64,000 bases of DNA from the NCBI GenBank assembly GCA_963402885.1, contig OY727098.1, forward strand, positions 12,510,717 through 12,574,716. The letters are read 5' to 3'. A program made the position numbers and the translations under genes. Source of the stretch: Antedon bifida (taxonomy: Eukaryota; Echinodermata; Crinoidea; Comatulida; Antedonidae). Shown here piece by piece: positions 1-10,817 of this stretch (position 1 is the first letter of the stretch; each line of letters opens with the position of its first letter). The notes under the pieces are model-generated. The model had not been told where the DNA came from and ran no database searches. It was given only the letters and a program-made list of their open reading frames with translations.

Positions 1-1055
1 TAAATAAGACGACATCCGTTGCCATGGAAAAACGATTGTGGGTCATTCATTTGTCATATTTGACACATAGAATGCGTACTTTTTTAAAAAGGGAATCCCT
101 CGTCAGCAAAAACACGTAGCTGTTATTAAGGAAACATCTTCCAAAAATGTTTAATTGCCATAAACAAACAGATAATTTTACTGAATTATTTAAGAAAAAA
201 ATAAATAGAAAACGAGCATACGCCACATTGCGTTGTCTATTTTTTTACACACTGTAGCTGTTATAGAAGAAAATCTGCCAAAATGTTTAATTGCCTTACA
301 GTACGTGTATATGATCATTTCACTGAATTATTAATAAATAAAATATATGGAAAACGATCATACGTCATTACTGAGTCGTCTCTTTGACGCCCTATAAATG
401 CGTGTTTTTTTTTTATAATAAAAGGTTAATCCCGGTCAGCAAAAACATGTAACACGAAATCTACGCCCTATAGCCCTGCAGGCCTTACAGTACGTGTATA
501 TGATAATTTCACTGAATTATTAATAAATAAAATATATGGAAAACGATCATATACGTCATTACCGAGTCGTCTCTTTGACGCCCTATAAATGCGTGTTTTT
601 TTTTTATAATAAAAGGTTAATCCCGGTCAGCAAAAACATGTAACACGAAATCTACGCCCCATAGCCCTGCAGGCCTTACAGTACGTGTATATGATCATTC
701 CACTGAATTATTAATAAATAAAATATATGGAAAACGATCATATACGTCATTACTGAGTCGTCTCTTTGACGCCCTATAACGTGTTTTTTATAATAAAAGT
801 TTAATCCCGGTCAGTAAAAACACGTAACACGAAATCTACGCCCCATAGCCATGCAGGCCTTACAGTACGTGTATATGATCATTCCACTGAATTATTAATA
901 AATAAAATATATGGAAAACGATCATACGTCATTACTGAGTCGTCTCTTTGACGCCCTATAAATGCGTGTTTTTTTTTATAATAAAAGGTTAATCCCGATC
1001 AGTAAAAACACGTAACACGAAATCTACGAGTAATTCGACCCATAGCCCTGCAGGA
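1..1055. repeat. Tandem array of ~188 bp units
   Basis: The phrase gccttacagtacgtgtatat recurs at about 293, 482, 673 and 857, giving unit lengths of 184-191 bp. Each unit also has a T-run, an 'aaaaggttaatcccggtcag' block and a 'cgaaatctacgcccc' block. Two more degenerate units precede 293, recognisable by the T-run and 'gtcagcaaaaacacgta'. No coding potential is seen. The array begins before the window, so its length is unknown. It is a satellite or the internal repeat of a larger element. Confidence 0.9.
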
Positions 1056-1365
1056 TTTTTGATTAAAACAGGACGGTGTTAATTCAACCAATTTTAAATA
1101 TACCAATATACAATAGAAATAATAATTACTTGATCGAATGTAGTAGCCTAATCAGGGAAGATAATTAGGTGATAAGAATAAAAATTGATAAGTATAAAAA
1201 TTATACGTTGTTGGTACTTTACCTGGGCTTAATTGAATTGTAATACTATACAACAGTAAAAATATTTTTTTATTAATTAATTTTCTTACGTAAATAAAGT
1301 GACACATCAAACATATGTTTATAAAACTATAATATAAATCCAAAGGCAAATTACTGAAAAAAATG
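1055..1365. other. AT-rich spacer, nothing recognised
   Basis: No coding, RNA or repeat signal that I can name. The short minus-strand frame around 1152-1349 has no family resemblance and no splice context. Confidence 0.5.
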
Positions 1366-1505
1366 ACAATGCTGTGGGTATCAGTGGCTGGATCTCAATG
1401 GAGATACAAAAAAAAAGCGAAAGGCTAAATCAAAACGATAAAGTAAACAGCCAGAAAAGTTAGCAGAGCTTTCGGGCAACACTAGCCCTTCATCAGTGCA
1501 AATAT
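1365..1505 (-). mobile_element. Penelope-like remnant with hammerhead-like core (candidate)
   Basis: On the minus strand 1496-1470 reads CTGATGA, a spacer A, GGGC, a 7-nt loop, GCCC, then GAAA. This is the arrangement of the conserved hammerhead ribozyme core (CUGANGA, stem II, GAAA). The flank 'gctctgctaacttttctgg' resembles, from memory, a dispersed invertebrate repeat of the kind linked to Penelope-like elements, whose terminal repeats carry hammerhead motifs. Stem I does not close convincingly in the adjacent bases, so self-cleavage is unproven. No reverse transcriptase or GIY-YIG frame is nearby. Confidence 0.4.
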
Positions 1506-1677
1506 ATGCCTCTTAAACGAAGTTTACAATCAAATCAATAGTCATTTTTATTAGCACACATTTCACCGAGACCTGTAAAATAAAAAAACAATTTAAATAT
1601 AAAAATATCCATACGTCAAAAGCATACCACTAGTTTTGCGCCGATCAAATCATTACAAGTAGGCCTAATTATTCAAA

Positions 1678-1935
1678 TTGGGTACGAGTAGTCCAAATAA
1701 TGGGTACGAGTAAGCCAAAAATGGGTACGAGTAAGCCAAACAATGGGTACGAGTAAGCCAAATACTTGGGTACGAGTAAGCCAAATATTTAGGTACGAGT
1801 TGGCATGGGTACGAGTTGGTTTGGGTACGGGTTAGCCAAAGTGGGTACGAGTTGACCAATTATTTGGGTACGGGTTAGCCAAGTTGGGTACGAGTTGGCA
1901 TGGGTACGGGTTGGTTTGGGTACGGGTTAACCAGC
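1678..1935. repeat. Minisatellite GGGTACGAGTAAGCCAAA-type
   Basis: About 14 copies of a 17-22 bp unit, gggtacgagt(aagccaaa/tggcat/tggttt). Units alternate between a 'gagtaagccaaa' type and a 'gagttggcatgggtac' type, so there is higher-order structure. It ends directly against the left edge of the large duplication at 1938. The open minus-strand frame across it is a by-product of the repeat. Confidence 0.9.
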
Positions 1936-1937
1936 AC

Positions 1938-2884
1938 CCTACATATTTACCGATACTCGTCAATTTATTTTTTATGGCATCAATGCTACACATTTTGCCC
2001 ATTGATAATACATTTTCTCGTACTAAAAGTACTTATTAATTTAATTCATTATGTCTATACTTTATTTATTTAGATATTTAGTTTCCGTTTCTTGTCACAA
2101 TAAACTGCAAATAAATAAAGCTATTGTATTTCTAAAGGTTCCTTTAGCAAAATGGAATCATCTTTCCTATAGTATATAAGAATACACAAATATTTAGGAT
2201 CTCGCTATTTATCTGGGCGATGTAGTCTGTGGGGTTAAAGAATACTCGAGCGGAAGAATACAACACATAATAACCATATCTATTACCAGTAAAACAGCGT
2301 CCTCTCTTATTATTTCGCGTAGGTTTCAAATAACGGGGAAAAAAAGTTAAGTAATATCTAATTAATGACTAATAATTACATTACATTTTAATATTTAATA
2401 GCATAAGTGTGTTCCACTCATAAGTGTATTTAATTCCAAAATTGTAATACAGTATATCGAAAAGTTAGATTTTTATTAGTGATAGAAATTTAGTATTATT
2501 TGGATAAAATAAAACTGTAAAAACATCATTCAAAAACCATGGTGGAAAAATACTTAACCAACTTCAATTTTGTTCAAATTTGGTACAATAATTCTATATG
2601 TATTTATTTATCTTTAGTATAAAAATTGGGTAATTTACTAGAATTTTAGAGGATTTGGACATTTTTTATTTTTCAAAATATGATGCCTATGGTTCTACTA
2701 TACATTTACAACATTTTTTTTACTAAAAGTGCGCCTAAGTTATTTAAAAAAAAAAACTTGATACTAGTATTTTTCTTTTACATTATAACATTTGTGTAGT
2801 AAATTTTTCTTCTCATAAGCTATTATAGTGTAGGCCTACATTTATATTATACTAGAACCCCTCGTTTAATTGGGAACAGCTCTT
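1938..2884. other. AT-rich noncoding block
   Basis: Repeated almost unchanged at 27788-28733. Contains homopolymers and short open frames without family resemblance. No gene is supported. Confidence 0.5.
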
Positions 2885-3390
2885 TTTACTATTTCGCCTT
2901 AAGTTAACGTCTGTTTTTTAACATTCGCCATTTACATTGCAAATTATAAATGGTATTATTATTTTTTAGTGGATTTAGAATAGCTAGAACATGTGTGATA
3001 GTAGTTTTGACTACACTATATCAGGGAAGAGTGAGATTAAAGCAGTCGTGAATTAAAATTTCAATAAAATTTGTCAACAAATATAATTTTACTATTTCGC
3101 CTTAACGTCTGTTTTTTTAACATTCGCCATTTAGGCCTAGGCCTAGGCCTACATCGCATTATAAATGGTATTATAATTTATACTGGATTTGGAATAGCTA
3201 GAACAGTGTGTAGTTTAAACTATACTATATCACGGGAATGAACGTGAATTAAAATGTCCATAACATTTGTCAACAAATATAATTTTGCGATTTCGCCTTA
3301 ACGTCTGTTTTTTTTTACATTCGCCATTTGCATTATAAATGGTATTATTTTTATAATGGATTTGGAATAGCTAGAACATGTGTGTAGATC
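2884..3390. repeat. ~200 bp tandem repeat, about 2.5 units
   Basis: Three successive segments start with 'atttcgccttaacgtctg', run through 'acattcgccattt', 'ataaatggtatta' and 'ggaatagctagaaca', and the first two end with 'tttgtcaacaaatataat'. Starts are near 2884, 3090 and 3283. The middle unit holds an (AGGCCT)n run. Counterpart at 28733-29240. Confidence 0.8.
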
Positions 3391-3947
3391 TTTTCCAGAT
3401 GGATTTCTTTTCGAGATTTCTTTCAAACTAAATGAGGGGATCTGCTAGGTTCCCGCCCGGAGAAATAGTTTTTCTTACAAGATTTGAATAATCAACAATA
3501 TCAACATTCAACAGTGTGGCGTGTTGACCGCAATGAATAACAATACCATCTTCCCCACTACACCTGCACCAACTCATTTGCATAATAACGCACCGCATAC
3601 CAACTGATCAATATTTGTATATGAGTAGCAATCAATGGGTTGGTTGGATGGCTGCTGTTGTTCATCATTTAATTCATTGTATCAGTTGTTTTGATTTCTC
3701 ATGATCAATTATTCACTTAATTCATTTCATTTATTCATGATCAAACACAGTAAAATGTAGTACATGGTTTGGAATAATGTTCGTTTGTTCAAAGTTAATA
3801 ATTCACACAGAAATTGTGAAATTATTTATTACAATAATGCATATGTATTTAAATAAATAGAGAGAATACACTAGCCAGGCTAGGCATCGGCATCTTTACA
3901 CATTTCTATTTATTTGTTCCTAATTTTCTGACATAACTTAGGTGTTC

Positions 3948-4262
3948 TTAAAATTGAGGGCGCCAAACATAAAATTTACGAGATCGGAAAGAGGCGGGAA
4001 GCCAAAAAAAATGATGGTGTGCTCCCTTGCCTCTAGCACGGTAAGGCTCTCTCACAGCCTTGGGGGTACCACACATCAGATGCTTTGATGTTATTGCCTC
4101 ATAATGTGTGGTGGAAAGGGGGACGTTTAAATCTGTGAACCCCAAAAACAGAAGCTCGCATAGCTTTAACTCTTTTCCACCGACCGGCATGGGGTTTGAA
4201 CCCACGATAATCGTGTTCCACGACGCTCTACCAACTGAGCTATCCGGCCCTCTGGTTAATAG
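3948..4262 (-). mobile_element. tRNA-derived SINE-like element
   Basis: Read on the minus strand from about 4252, the head GGCCGGATAGCTCAGTTGG has a clear A box (TAGCTCAGTTGG), followed by GAGC and then a B box (GGGTTCAAACC). The would-be anticodon arm collapses into a stem with a 3-nt loop, so it is not a working tRNA. A body of about 250 bp without tRNA similarity follows to about 3948. Head-plus-body is the layout of a tRNA-derived SINE. The 70- and 105-residue open frames here are by-products. Confidence 0.6.
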
Positions 4263-4383
4263 CAAGGTTAAAACTAGATTCGTTTCCTCAAAATTACGTC
4301 ATGAATATGCAAATTTATGACGTAACGATTAGAATGACGTAATATGAAGCGCGTATAAGACTATACTATTGTCACCTTTTATT

Positions 4384-4465
4384 ACGGGTAGTGCTCTAGT
4401 AACTATCGTTTGGATTGAATTCTCTCAGCTCTACTGGCTGGGGTTCGAATCTCTACGGATTTCTT
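4384..4465 (+). pseudogene. tRNA-like pseudogene or SINE head, truncated
   Basis: Contains an A-box-like 'cgggtagtgctctag' and a good B box 'ggttcgaatctc'. The copy 2 equivalent (30254-30343) has about 20 more bases at the 5' side ('cattgtggcataac'), so this copy has lost its start. No full cloverleaf was drawn for either copy. Confidence 0.45.
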
Positions 4466-5285
4466 TTTTTTAAAATAAATATAAAATGCTTTTCTTTTAT
4501 TTTGAAAGAGAGATATTTAGAGAGTCAGGTTAATTTAGGATAATATAATGTAAAAGATTAACAACATCAAAATTCAACAGTGTGGCGCGTTGACCGCCGC
4601 GAATGACTAACAATTGAATGTCAGAAAAAAAGGAATTATAGTTCTCTTCGTTACGTGTTTAGAAAAGAATTTATATCTCATCGTTGGTGGTATGTCGGCG
4701 TTGTTATGCAAATGGGTTTGTACAGGTGTAGTGGGAAAGATGGTATTCCAACCGTTTTAAACCAAAATATCGGCTAAATATATTCTTTTTTGCGTTTCAA
4801 CATATATGTTAATGATTCCAATTACGATACAAACTTTTTTTTTATTTTGTAGGTAAAATGGCAGATATAACCCTTTTTGTCTTTCCCCTTAACGTTTTCA
4901 TACCACAATCGCTGTGCTAAGGGGAGTTTATTATTACCCTTAAGGCCATTTTACACTAAAAAGAGGGAAGTAAAATCAACCGATTGACCCCTATCTAAGT
5001 TTATTTTCTGTCAATCCTTAAGGCTACAATTTATATAAAACAAAATAATTAAATGGTTAAATTCTGTTTCACCAAATTTATAAATAATTCTAGGTCCTAA
5101 AGAGGCATGTCTTTTAATTTGTTGTCGGTGTCTTCTATTCTAGGCCTAGAAGGTCTAAGTGATGCGGCCTTTGCCGCCTGGCTGGGCGTGAGGTGAGTTG
5201 GTACCAATTTTAAAAACTAGTTGCATAGGCCTAGTCAGCTAAGCTAAAAGGTTAGGCCTAGCCTATTATAGTCGCCGCATAGTAC
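4466..5285. other. Noncoding spacer
   Basis: AT-rich sequence with a few GC-richer patches (for example near 5160-5200). I see no splice-bounded open frame and no family match. Near-identical to about 30345-31110. Confidence 0.4.
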
Positions 5286-5450
5286 TGTATATCGCTATTA
5301 ATTAGGGCCAAAATAAAATAACTAGCCTAGGGGCCTAGCTAGGCCTATTTAGCTTATCTTTCTTAGGCTAGGCCCTAGCCTAAGCCTAGCTAGGTAGGCC
5401 TAGGCTAGGCCCTAGCCTAAGCCTAGCTAGGTAGGCCTAGAATAGGCCTA
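5285..5450. repeat. CTAGG/AGGCCTA-rich simple repeat
   Basis: Dense palindromic mixture of ctaggcct, gcctagcctaag and gctaggtagg, with an internal direct repeat of 'ctaggccctagcctaagcct'. Similar tracts occur at about 26640-27340 and 31110-31310 and inside the TIR transposon. The motif is self-complementary. Confidence 0.85.
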
Positions 5451-6900
5451 GTAGATATTCGCCCAGGATTCGCGTATGGGGGTTAAACGGATGATCGGGC
5501 CCACTTTTGTATGCGCACCAAACAAAAGGAGGCCTCCAAATAGCCATAAATAAACACAGAACTAAATGGCCATTAAACTAGTTTAGTATCTAGTCAAGTA
5601 TCAGCCGCGCAATGTTTTTATGAATATAGTAAATATTAACGATAAATTCTAATCAATGTTTCTTAATACAAAACAAATTTTACTAATCTAACATCTAGTT
5701 TTAATGATTAATTATAATAATTAATCGTATATTTCTTTTGTTTACGTCTTTTCTTATTTCTGCATATCATTATTATACATGATACCCCAAACAACAAGGC
5801 TCATCTCATAAACACAATATTTCCCGTTTTTTTAATTGTACTTCTTCATTTCTTATGCACTTGGAGTTTATAACTTGATACAGAAACCATAATCCTGTTA
5901 TCGATAAAATGAATATTAATTATTAATATTGGTAATGGTAACTAATAATAAATAAACTAATTTCCAACATTTAAAAAACCACAATTTGCAGAATAAAACC
6001 AAAACGGAAACAAAACAACTTTATTTATAAAAATCACACATACTTATTGGCACATGTAAAATAAAAAATAAAAAAATGTACTGGCATAACTGACGGCCGC
6101 AATAACTGGTGGCTGAAATGATCCCAAAAGAGTTATGTTGTCTGGTACTCGTTGTGTTAACATTAATAATGTCTTTTTCCTTTTCATATAGGCCTAGTGT
6201 CTGATGTGTTGATGGAGTAAATGTTCTTGGGCAGCTGGTTGCAGTTTTTCTCATTTTCTATGGCTATATTGTTCTTAGTTGAGGTCATATTCTAAATATG
6301 TAATTTGTATTGTCATGACGTTGAAAATATTTAAATAACAATTGTCCATGTGGTTTTTAACATCTTTAGATTCATCAGAGATTCATCTGATGTCCAAATC
6401 CAGTAAAAGTATTGGATTATTTTATTGATGATTTGTTCTACTGTACAATCATGTAAGAATTAGAAATCTGGCTACTCGCTCAAAGCTGCTACAGTAATGT
6501 ACTGTGTTAGGAATACTATTAATTGAATCTAACATACACTGGATAGTTCCTAATTTCAGTCTGTTACAGTATTAATTTTAAGAATTTTATTAAGGAACAT
6601 ACTAGACTAATTGTGCTTCATATTTTCATATTCATACCGGTAATTTTTTTTAAAACATTTGACGTTTTTAAAATGTATGAAATCTATCTCCAGCAGGATC
6701 AATTACAGGACAATTGTTCTTGTCTTATATGTGATGATTTTTATGTATAAATAAATGATCATAATGTAAAGAAAAATAAATTAGAAACATTGACATTCTA
6801 GCTGAAATACTTTGAAATATTTAATCACTGAATAACTTAATAAATTACACTTTAATATTGTGAACATTTCCAAATTGATCAGCTTGTATTATACCATGTA
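5450..6900. other. AT-rich spacer with transposon-free target site
   Basis: No supported gene. The sequence ccgc at 6097-6100 is the unoccupied target of the 3.85 kb transposon found in copy 2. A minus-strand frame at 6021-6254 (77 codons) has an AATAAA close downstream at about 6020 and could be a terminal exon, but I recognise no domain; in copy 2 the transposon interrupts it. Confidence 0.4.
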
Positions 6901-7395
6901 CCGTCAATTCTAATAGTAACCCACACTCTAATAGTAACCCCCCTTCTAGTAGTAACCCAACTTATAAGTCAATCTATAATAATAACCCACTACTACTACT
7001 AGTAACCCATGGGGGAGGTTATTATTAGAGTCACAAAAACTATTGAAAAAATGACATTAAGACTGGTCGTTTATTATGCAGCAATATTTTGAAAATAAGG
7101 AGATAATGCATGTTGATCTCGAGAGGACTGAGTGTTTTTGAGTTTATAAAATAAAGTTCAAACAAATTTATTTATTCGTACTGTTTTATTATTTTTCTAT
7201 GATTTGCTGACCTGAAAAGTTGGGGTGGGTTACTATTTTCAGGTGCCTTACTATTTTCAGGTGCCTAATTTAAGATTAGTAATAATAACCCACTACTCCA
7301 ATAGTAATCCCCCTTTCCCCCCCCCCCCACTTCTAATAGTAACCCACCCTAAAAAGCAATCAAAAAATAATAACCCAGGGTTACAATTAGAAGAT
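6900..7395. repeat. TAATAGTAACCC-type repeat cluster with poly(C)
   Basis: Many copies of 'aatagtaaccc' on the plus strand, with the complementary 'gggttactatt' near 7227-7245, so the block has inverted as well as direct repeats. A C-homopolymer lies at 7309-7329. Counterpart about 36640-37130. It may be a degraded foldback element; no clean ends were found. Confidence 0.6.
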
Positions 7396-8250
7396 TTACG
7401 GAATCAATTAGTTTAAACTAATTAATACATGCTATAGACTATTGTAGCCCAAATATCAAATTACACTTTTAATATTGCAAACATTTCCAAATTGATCAAC
7501 TTGTAGTATATAACCATGTATCAATTAGTTTAAACTAATTAATCCATGCTATAATCTATAGACTATTGTAGCCCAAATATCAAATTACACTATTATTTAT
7601 AATAATAACACCAACCGGGAATCCACAAAATGTTAGGATTCAGCCAAGTAGCCTTTTTTGCAATTAAAATCTCATTACACGGAATCTCTTCGATGTTATA
7701 GAACACACTTCTCGTAGGCGTGTTGAATATGCGCCCTTAGGTGCAACAGCCTGACAAATTGATATGGTAACACTATTAAAAACAAGTATATCAATCAGAA
7801 CGTTAACATACGTTATGTTATATCTATTTTCAAACCTTTTAAAATCAAAAACTCATCAGCATCATTTTTTCATTCTTAACTTTCATCCTTATAATTATCC
7901 AATTTTGAATTGAGAATCCAGGATTTGATGTCAACAATTTCGCTACCTCTTTCTTGCCTGCAAAATGAGAAAAACAAAAATGCAATTATTCTATCATCTC
8001 TTACAGATGTATTTGTCCTAAATTTGTCCTATTTTGATGTCACATAACAGCTATCCACTTGGAATCGAGAAATTGAATATTTGCGACCAACAATCGGCCC
8101 ATATTTTATAACTACTGTAGTACTGTACTTGTTCAAAAATAACACTATATTGATCTCTTTCCCTTTAATGTTTAACAATATTCCAATTAAAATGCTTAAA
8201 TACAGAAGTATAGGCCTACAGGTACATATGACAACCTCAGACATCCATCC
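7395..8250. other. Noncoding block; possible terminal exon near 7940
   Basis: A direct repeat of 'gactattgtagcccaaatatcaaattacact' type (described here in part) occurs near 7440 and 7560. On the minus strand an acceptor (cattttgcag) near 7962 opens a 33-codon frame in the phase used by the short exons at 8533-9412, ending in TGA near 7855. It could be their last exon; evidence is weak. Confidence 0.35.
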
Positions 8251-8253
8251 TAT

Positions 8254-8456
8254 ATTAGACTGGGTTCCAGCCCGTAAATTTTGGCACATATGGCGTTTTA
8301 TACGTATAATATAATACTCAGATTTACGCACTGGGGAAATATGTGAAGAAATCGATTTGCATGCCAGCAAACATCCGATAAGAATGACGTAGGTTATCAT
8401 ATCATATGTGCCAAATTATTTATCTTTACTATTTACGAGCTGGAACCCAGTCTAAT
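8254..8456. mobile_element. MITE-like foldback element
   Basis: Terminal inverted repeats of about 25 bp start attagactgggttccagc at 8254 and end gctggaacccagtctaat at 8456. A second inverted pair, ggcacatatgg and catatgtgcc, lies inside. Length about 203 bp with no coding capacity. A target duplication is not certain. The copy 2 version (38007-38169) is about 40 bp shorter internally. Confidence 0.75.
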
Positions 8457-8532
8457 CATATATATGCACTGCTCTTTAACCAATTGAATGCTCTTTGGCA
8501 TGTGAAGAAAATATAAGTAAATATAAACTTAC

Positions 8533-9412
8533 CTGTGAGATCGTCATGGTTGTATAGGTCATCTCCTATAGTAGTAAACAAAAACAATTTATAACATTAA
8601 TATTTTATACATTTTCGTTCTTGATACATTGTACATTTGTGTTTTCAAATGTTTTGCTGCAAATATTGTAATAGACTTACCTGATGTTGTGGCAATTTCT
8701 AGTTGTCCATAACTATCAGCATCATCTGCTGATAAACAACAATAAAATGTTAAGAATGTAATGTTTACGAAAATCTAATTTGTGTCTGATAAGTGCCATT
8801 TCCGGCATCTACAGTTGCACAAATCTTAAACATTTCTTATGACACAGGGACAGATTGGAATGGAAAATGGGACATGGATTAATTAATTTTAACACTAAAA
8901 AAGAACTTCATAGAAAGAGTCAATCTTAATTTCACCTCACCTCAGCACCAGCTGGTATAGATTTTTATTAGTAATGTTTTATAAGCTTACCTGTGATGTT
9001 TTCTTCTTCTTTAAAAGTTTCATCTGCTGATCAATAATAAATGAAAAGTTAACAATTTAATATATTCCTAATATCTATCTGTACATTAAGTACTTTGATT
9101 GCACTGATTGCATTGAAGAACTTAAGATCTACCATAACATTTTTTTCCATGTTTAGAACCAACAAATATATGGTCTTGATTTTATGGCACTCTGGAATTG
9201 TCTCTTCTATTAGCAAAAGAAGTATTCTCATTTTACATACTTTGTTTATAAACTATATTAAAGCTTACCTGTAAAAGTATTCATTTCTACTTCTAGGCTT
9301 CTGGGTTATCTCCTATAGAAAAACACAATAAAATAATTAATTAAAAAAAATTAAGTTTTCTTATTCTTCTTACCTGTACAAGTGTTGCCACTTGTTAATT
9401 TGACAAAATTTG
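8533..9412 (-). CDS. Series of phase-1 mini-exons, acidic tail-like peptides (copy 1)
   Basis: Five short minus-strand segments, each preceded by an AG acceptor and followed by GTAAG donors: 9374-9412 (39 nt), 9269-9312 (44), 8991-9026 (36), 8681-8728 (48) and 8533-8565 (33). All can be read in phase 1, each beginning with Ala/Gly then Asp/Asn and ending Thr/Ser-Gly across the junction, for example ADDADSYGQLEIATTSG and ADETFKEEENITG. The 44-nt exon is off by one base and would shift the frame. The peptides are acidic with single Tyr residues, like a receptor cytoplasmic tail. They lie 3' of the fibrocystin-L exons on the same strand and might be its tail, or another gene's. Function is unknown. 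Confidence 0.5.
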
Positions 9413-9597
9413 CTGATTTTTCAATTACCTACTGGCAGAACAGGTAAGTAAAAGATATGTACTGTGTGGGTAATAAGCTGTACGGACTATATAAAGGGCA
9501 GGAAATATTTTGAGATAATCTAGGTTTTGGCGAGATTCTGGTTTTTAAGGTGTTTATGCTTTGTGAGAGTGAAGTTTGCATTGTACCAGCAACAATG

Positions 9598-9796
9598 CCT
9601 ATTTAAAAAAAAAAAAGATGTGCCGTGTTTAAAACGTTTTCACCCGCAACTACAGCAATTGCATTATAATTCTTTAAGGTTGATATGTCCTTGGCTATTG
9701 GCTGTTCTTGTGGCCTCGAAGTCTCTGCTGCCTGCTTTTTATTTTGGGCATATACCGCATCACATGCTTGTGCATATCTAGCACTTTCCTGATCTC
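9598..9796 (-). CDS. Unrecognised 66-codon exon-like frame
   Basis: After an acceptor (tcacag) at 9797-9802 the minus strand stays open for about 66 codons in the same phase 1 as the mini-exons just downstream. The peptide starts GDQESARYAQACDAVYAQ and includes EQPIAKDISTLKNYNAIAVV. I do not recognise it. The frame is kept in copy 2 (ending 39502) with one visible change, Gln to Lys. A clear donor is not visible, and the frame runs into a poly(T)/poly(A) tract that differs between copies. Confidence 0.35.
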
Positions 9797-9799
9797 CTG

Positions 9800-10490
9800 T
9801 GATTTGTGATCATTATCTGTTATTAAAAACAATCCACTTAATATGTTCCCTTATAGAAGTATTTTAACACAACTTAAAGACTGTCTGAACCCAAAACAAG
9901 TAAGTGCCAGACAAAAAGCCTAAGGAAAAGCCTAGAATATTATATTTATCCTTGTTTGACCAATGTTTGACCAATATTTATCCAATTGTTCTGGAGGTTG
10001 TCTTTAATTTGAGGTGATTTATACAGCCGATGAAATCAAATTTGAAAGTAGTCTGTAATTGGATTTTTATGGGAGTGTCGACTTGTAGGTACTTTTGGCT
10101 AGTCTTCAACATAAGTTGCTCTTAGAGTGGATACGATAGTCTACAATTGAAGATGCTTTTAAAATTGGGGTAGGGGGAAGTATTAATAGAAGGTAGTGGG
10201 TTAAATAGAGGGAGACCTGCATTGAATATTTGAAATGGACTGTAGTCTTCAAAAAGAAGTTGCTCTTAGATTGGATACATCACTAGTCTACAATTGATGA
10301 TGATTTTTGAATTATAATGCAGTATTAAATAGAAGATGGATGGTTAATTAGAGAGAGAACTGCATTGACAATTTGAAAATGACTTATAATTAATTAAAAA
10401 ATCACCAACCTTGGAATCCAGATGTTCTGCAATATCCGTTGTAAAATCTTCAATTAGATTAAACTGAACATTAAATTTCTCCAAAACTTT
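9800..10490. other. Intron-like noncoding block
   Basis: Contains a roughly 165 bp segment (about 10117-10280, 'ttgctcttagagtggatac...') that recurs near 20690, 39825 and 51422. This marks the start of each fibrocystin-L-like tandem unit. No coding signal. Confidence 0.5.
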
Positions 10491-10493
10491 TAC

Positions 10494-10757
10494 TGTTGAT
10501 CTGCGATTGATATGTGGAAAACACCCTCAATGACAGAAAACTCTGTTGAGTTGATACCTTCTAGCGTGGATGAGTTGGAATAAACAATGCTGAATTCAAA
10601 GAAGTAACCACTTCCCGACAGATTAATGGCAAGATCAGTGAAGTTGGCCCAGTCATGGATTATATCTACAGTGTTGTTGCTGACGAGCTCTGCATCAGAT
10701 ACTCCTGGGCATTTTCCATGGATGTGAAGAATGTCCCAGATTTTGCACAATTTCAGC
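10494..10757 (-). pseudogene. PKHD1L1-like: Fibrocystin-L-like exon, WANFTDL segment (unit A)
   Basis: 264 nt between acceptor (ttttttcag) at 10758 and a GTAAAA donor at 10492. Reads LKLCKIWDILHIHGKCPG and then NNTVDIIHDWANFTDLAIN, matching the family's membrane-proximal segment with its SCWANYTDL-like motif. It carries several N-glycosylation sequons (NNT, NFT, NLS, NSS, NST). The frame is open. This is the most 3' exon of the family that I can recognise. Confidence 0.7.
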
Positions 10758-10817
10758 CTGAAAAAATCAAAAAATCATTGAATAATTCCTTTTTTTCGTA
10801 GAATATTTGTATCAAAC

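Noticed and set aside
1-1055. CRISPR-like array
   Set aside because: Units of about 188 bp are contiguous and homogeneous, with no short-repeat/unique-spacer pattern, in eukaryotic DNA.
3949-3962. Link between the SINE-like 'gagggcgcc' and the transposon end 'gagggcgct'
   Set aside because: Only eight shared bases; no further similarity, so treated as coincidence.
4190-4260. A tRNA gene on the minus strand
   Set aside because: A and B boxes are good but the anticodon arm folds into a stem with a three-base loop, the last acceptor pair fails, and a long non-tRNA body follows; a SINE head explains it better.
7225-7416. Proline-rich small protein
   Set aside because: Made of translated GTAACCC repeats and a C-run.
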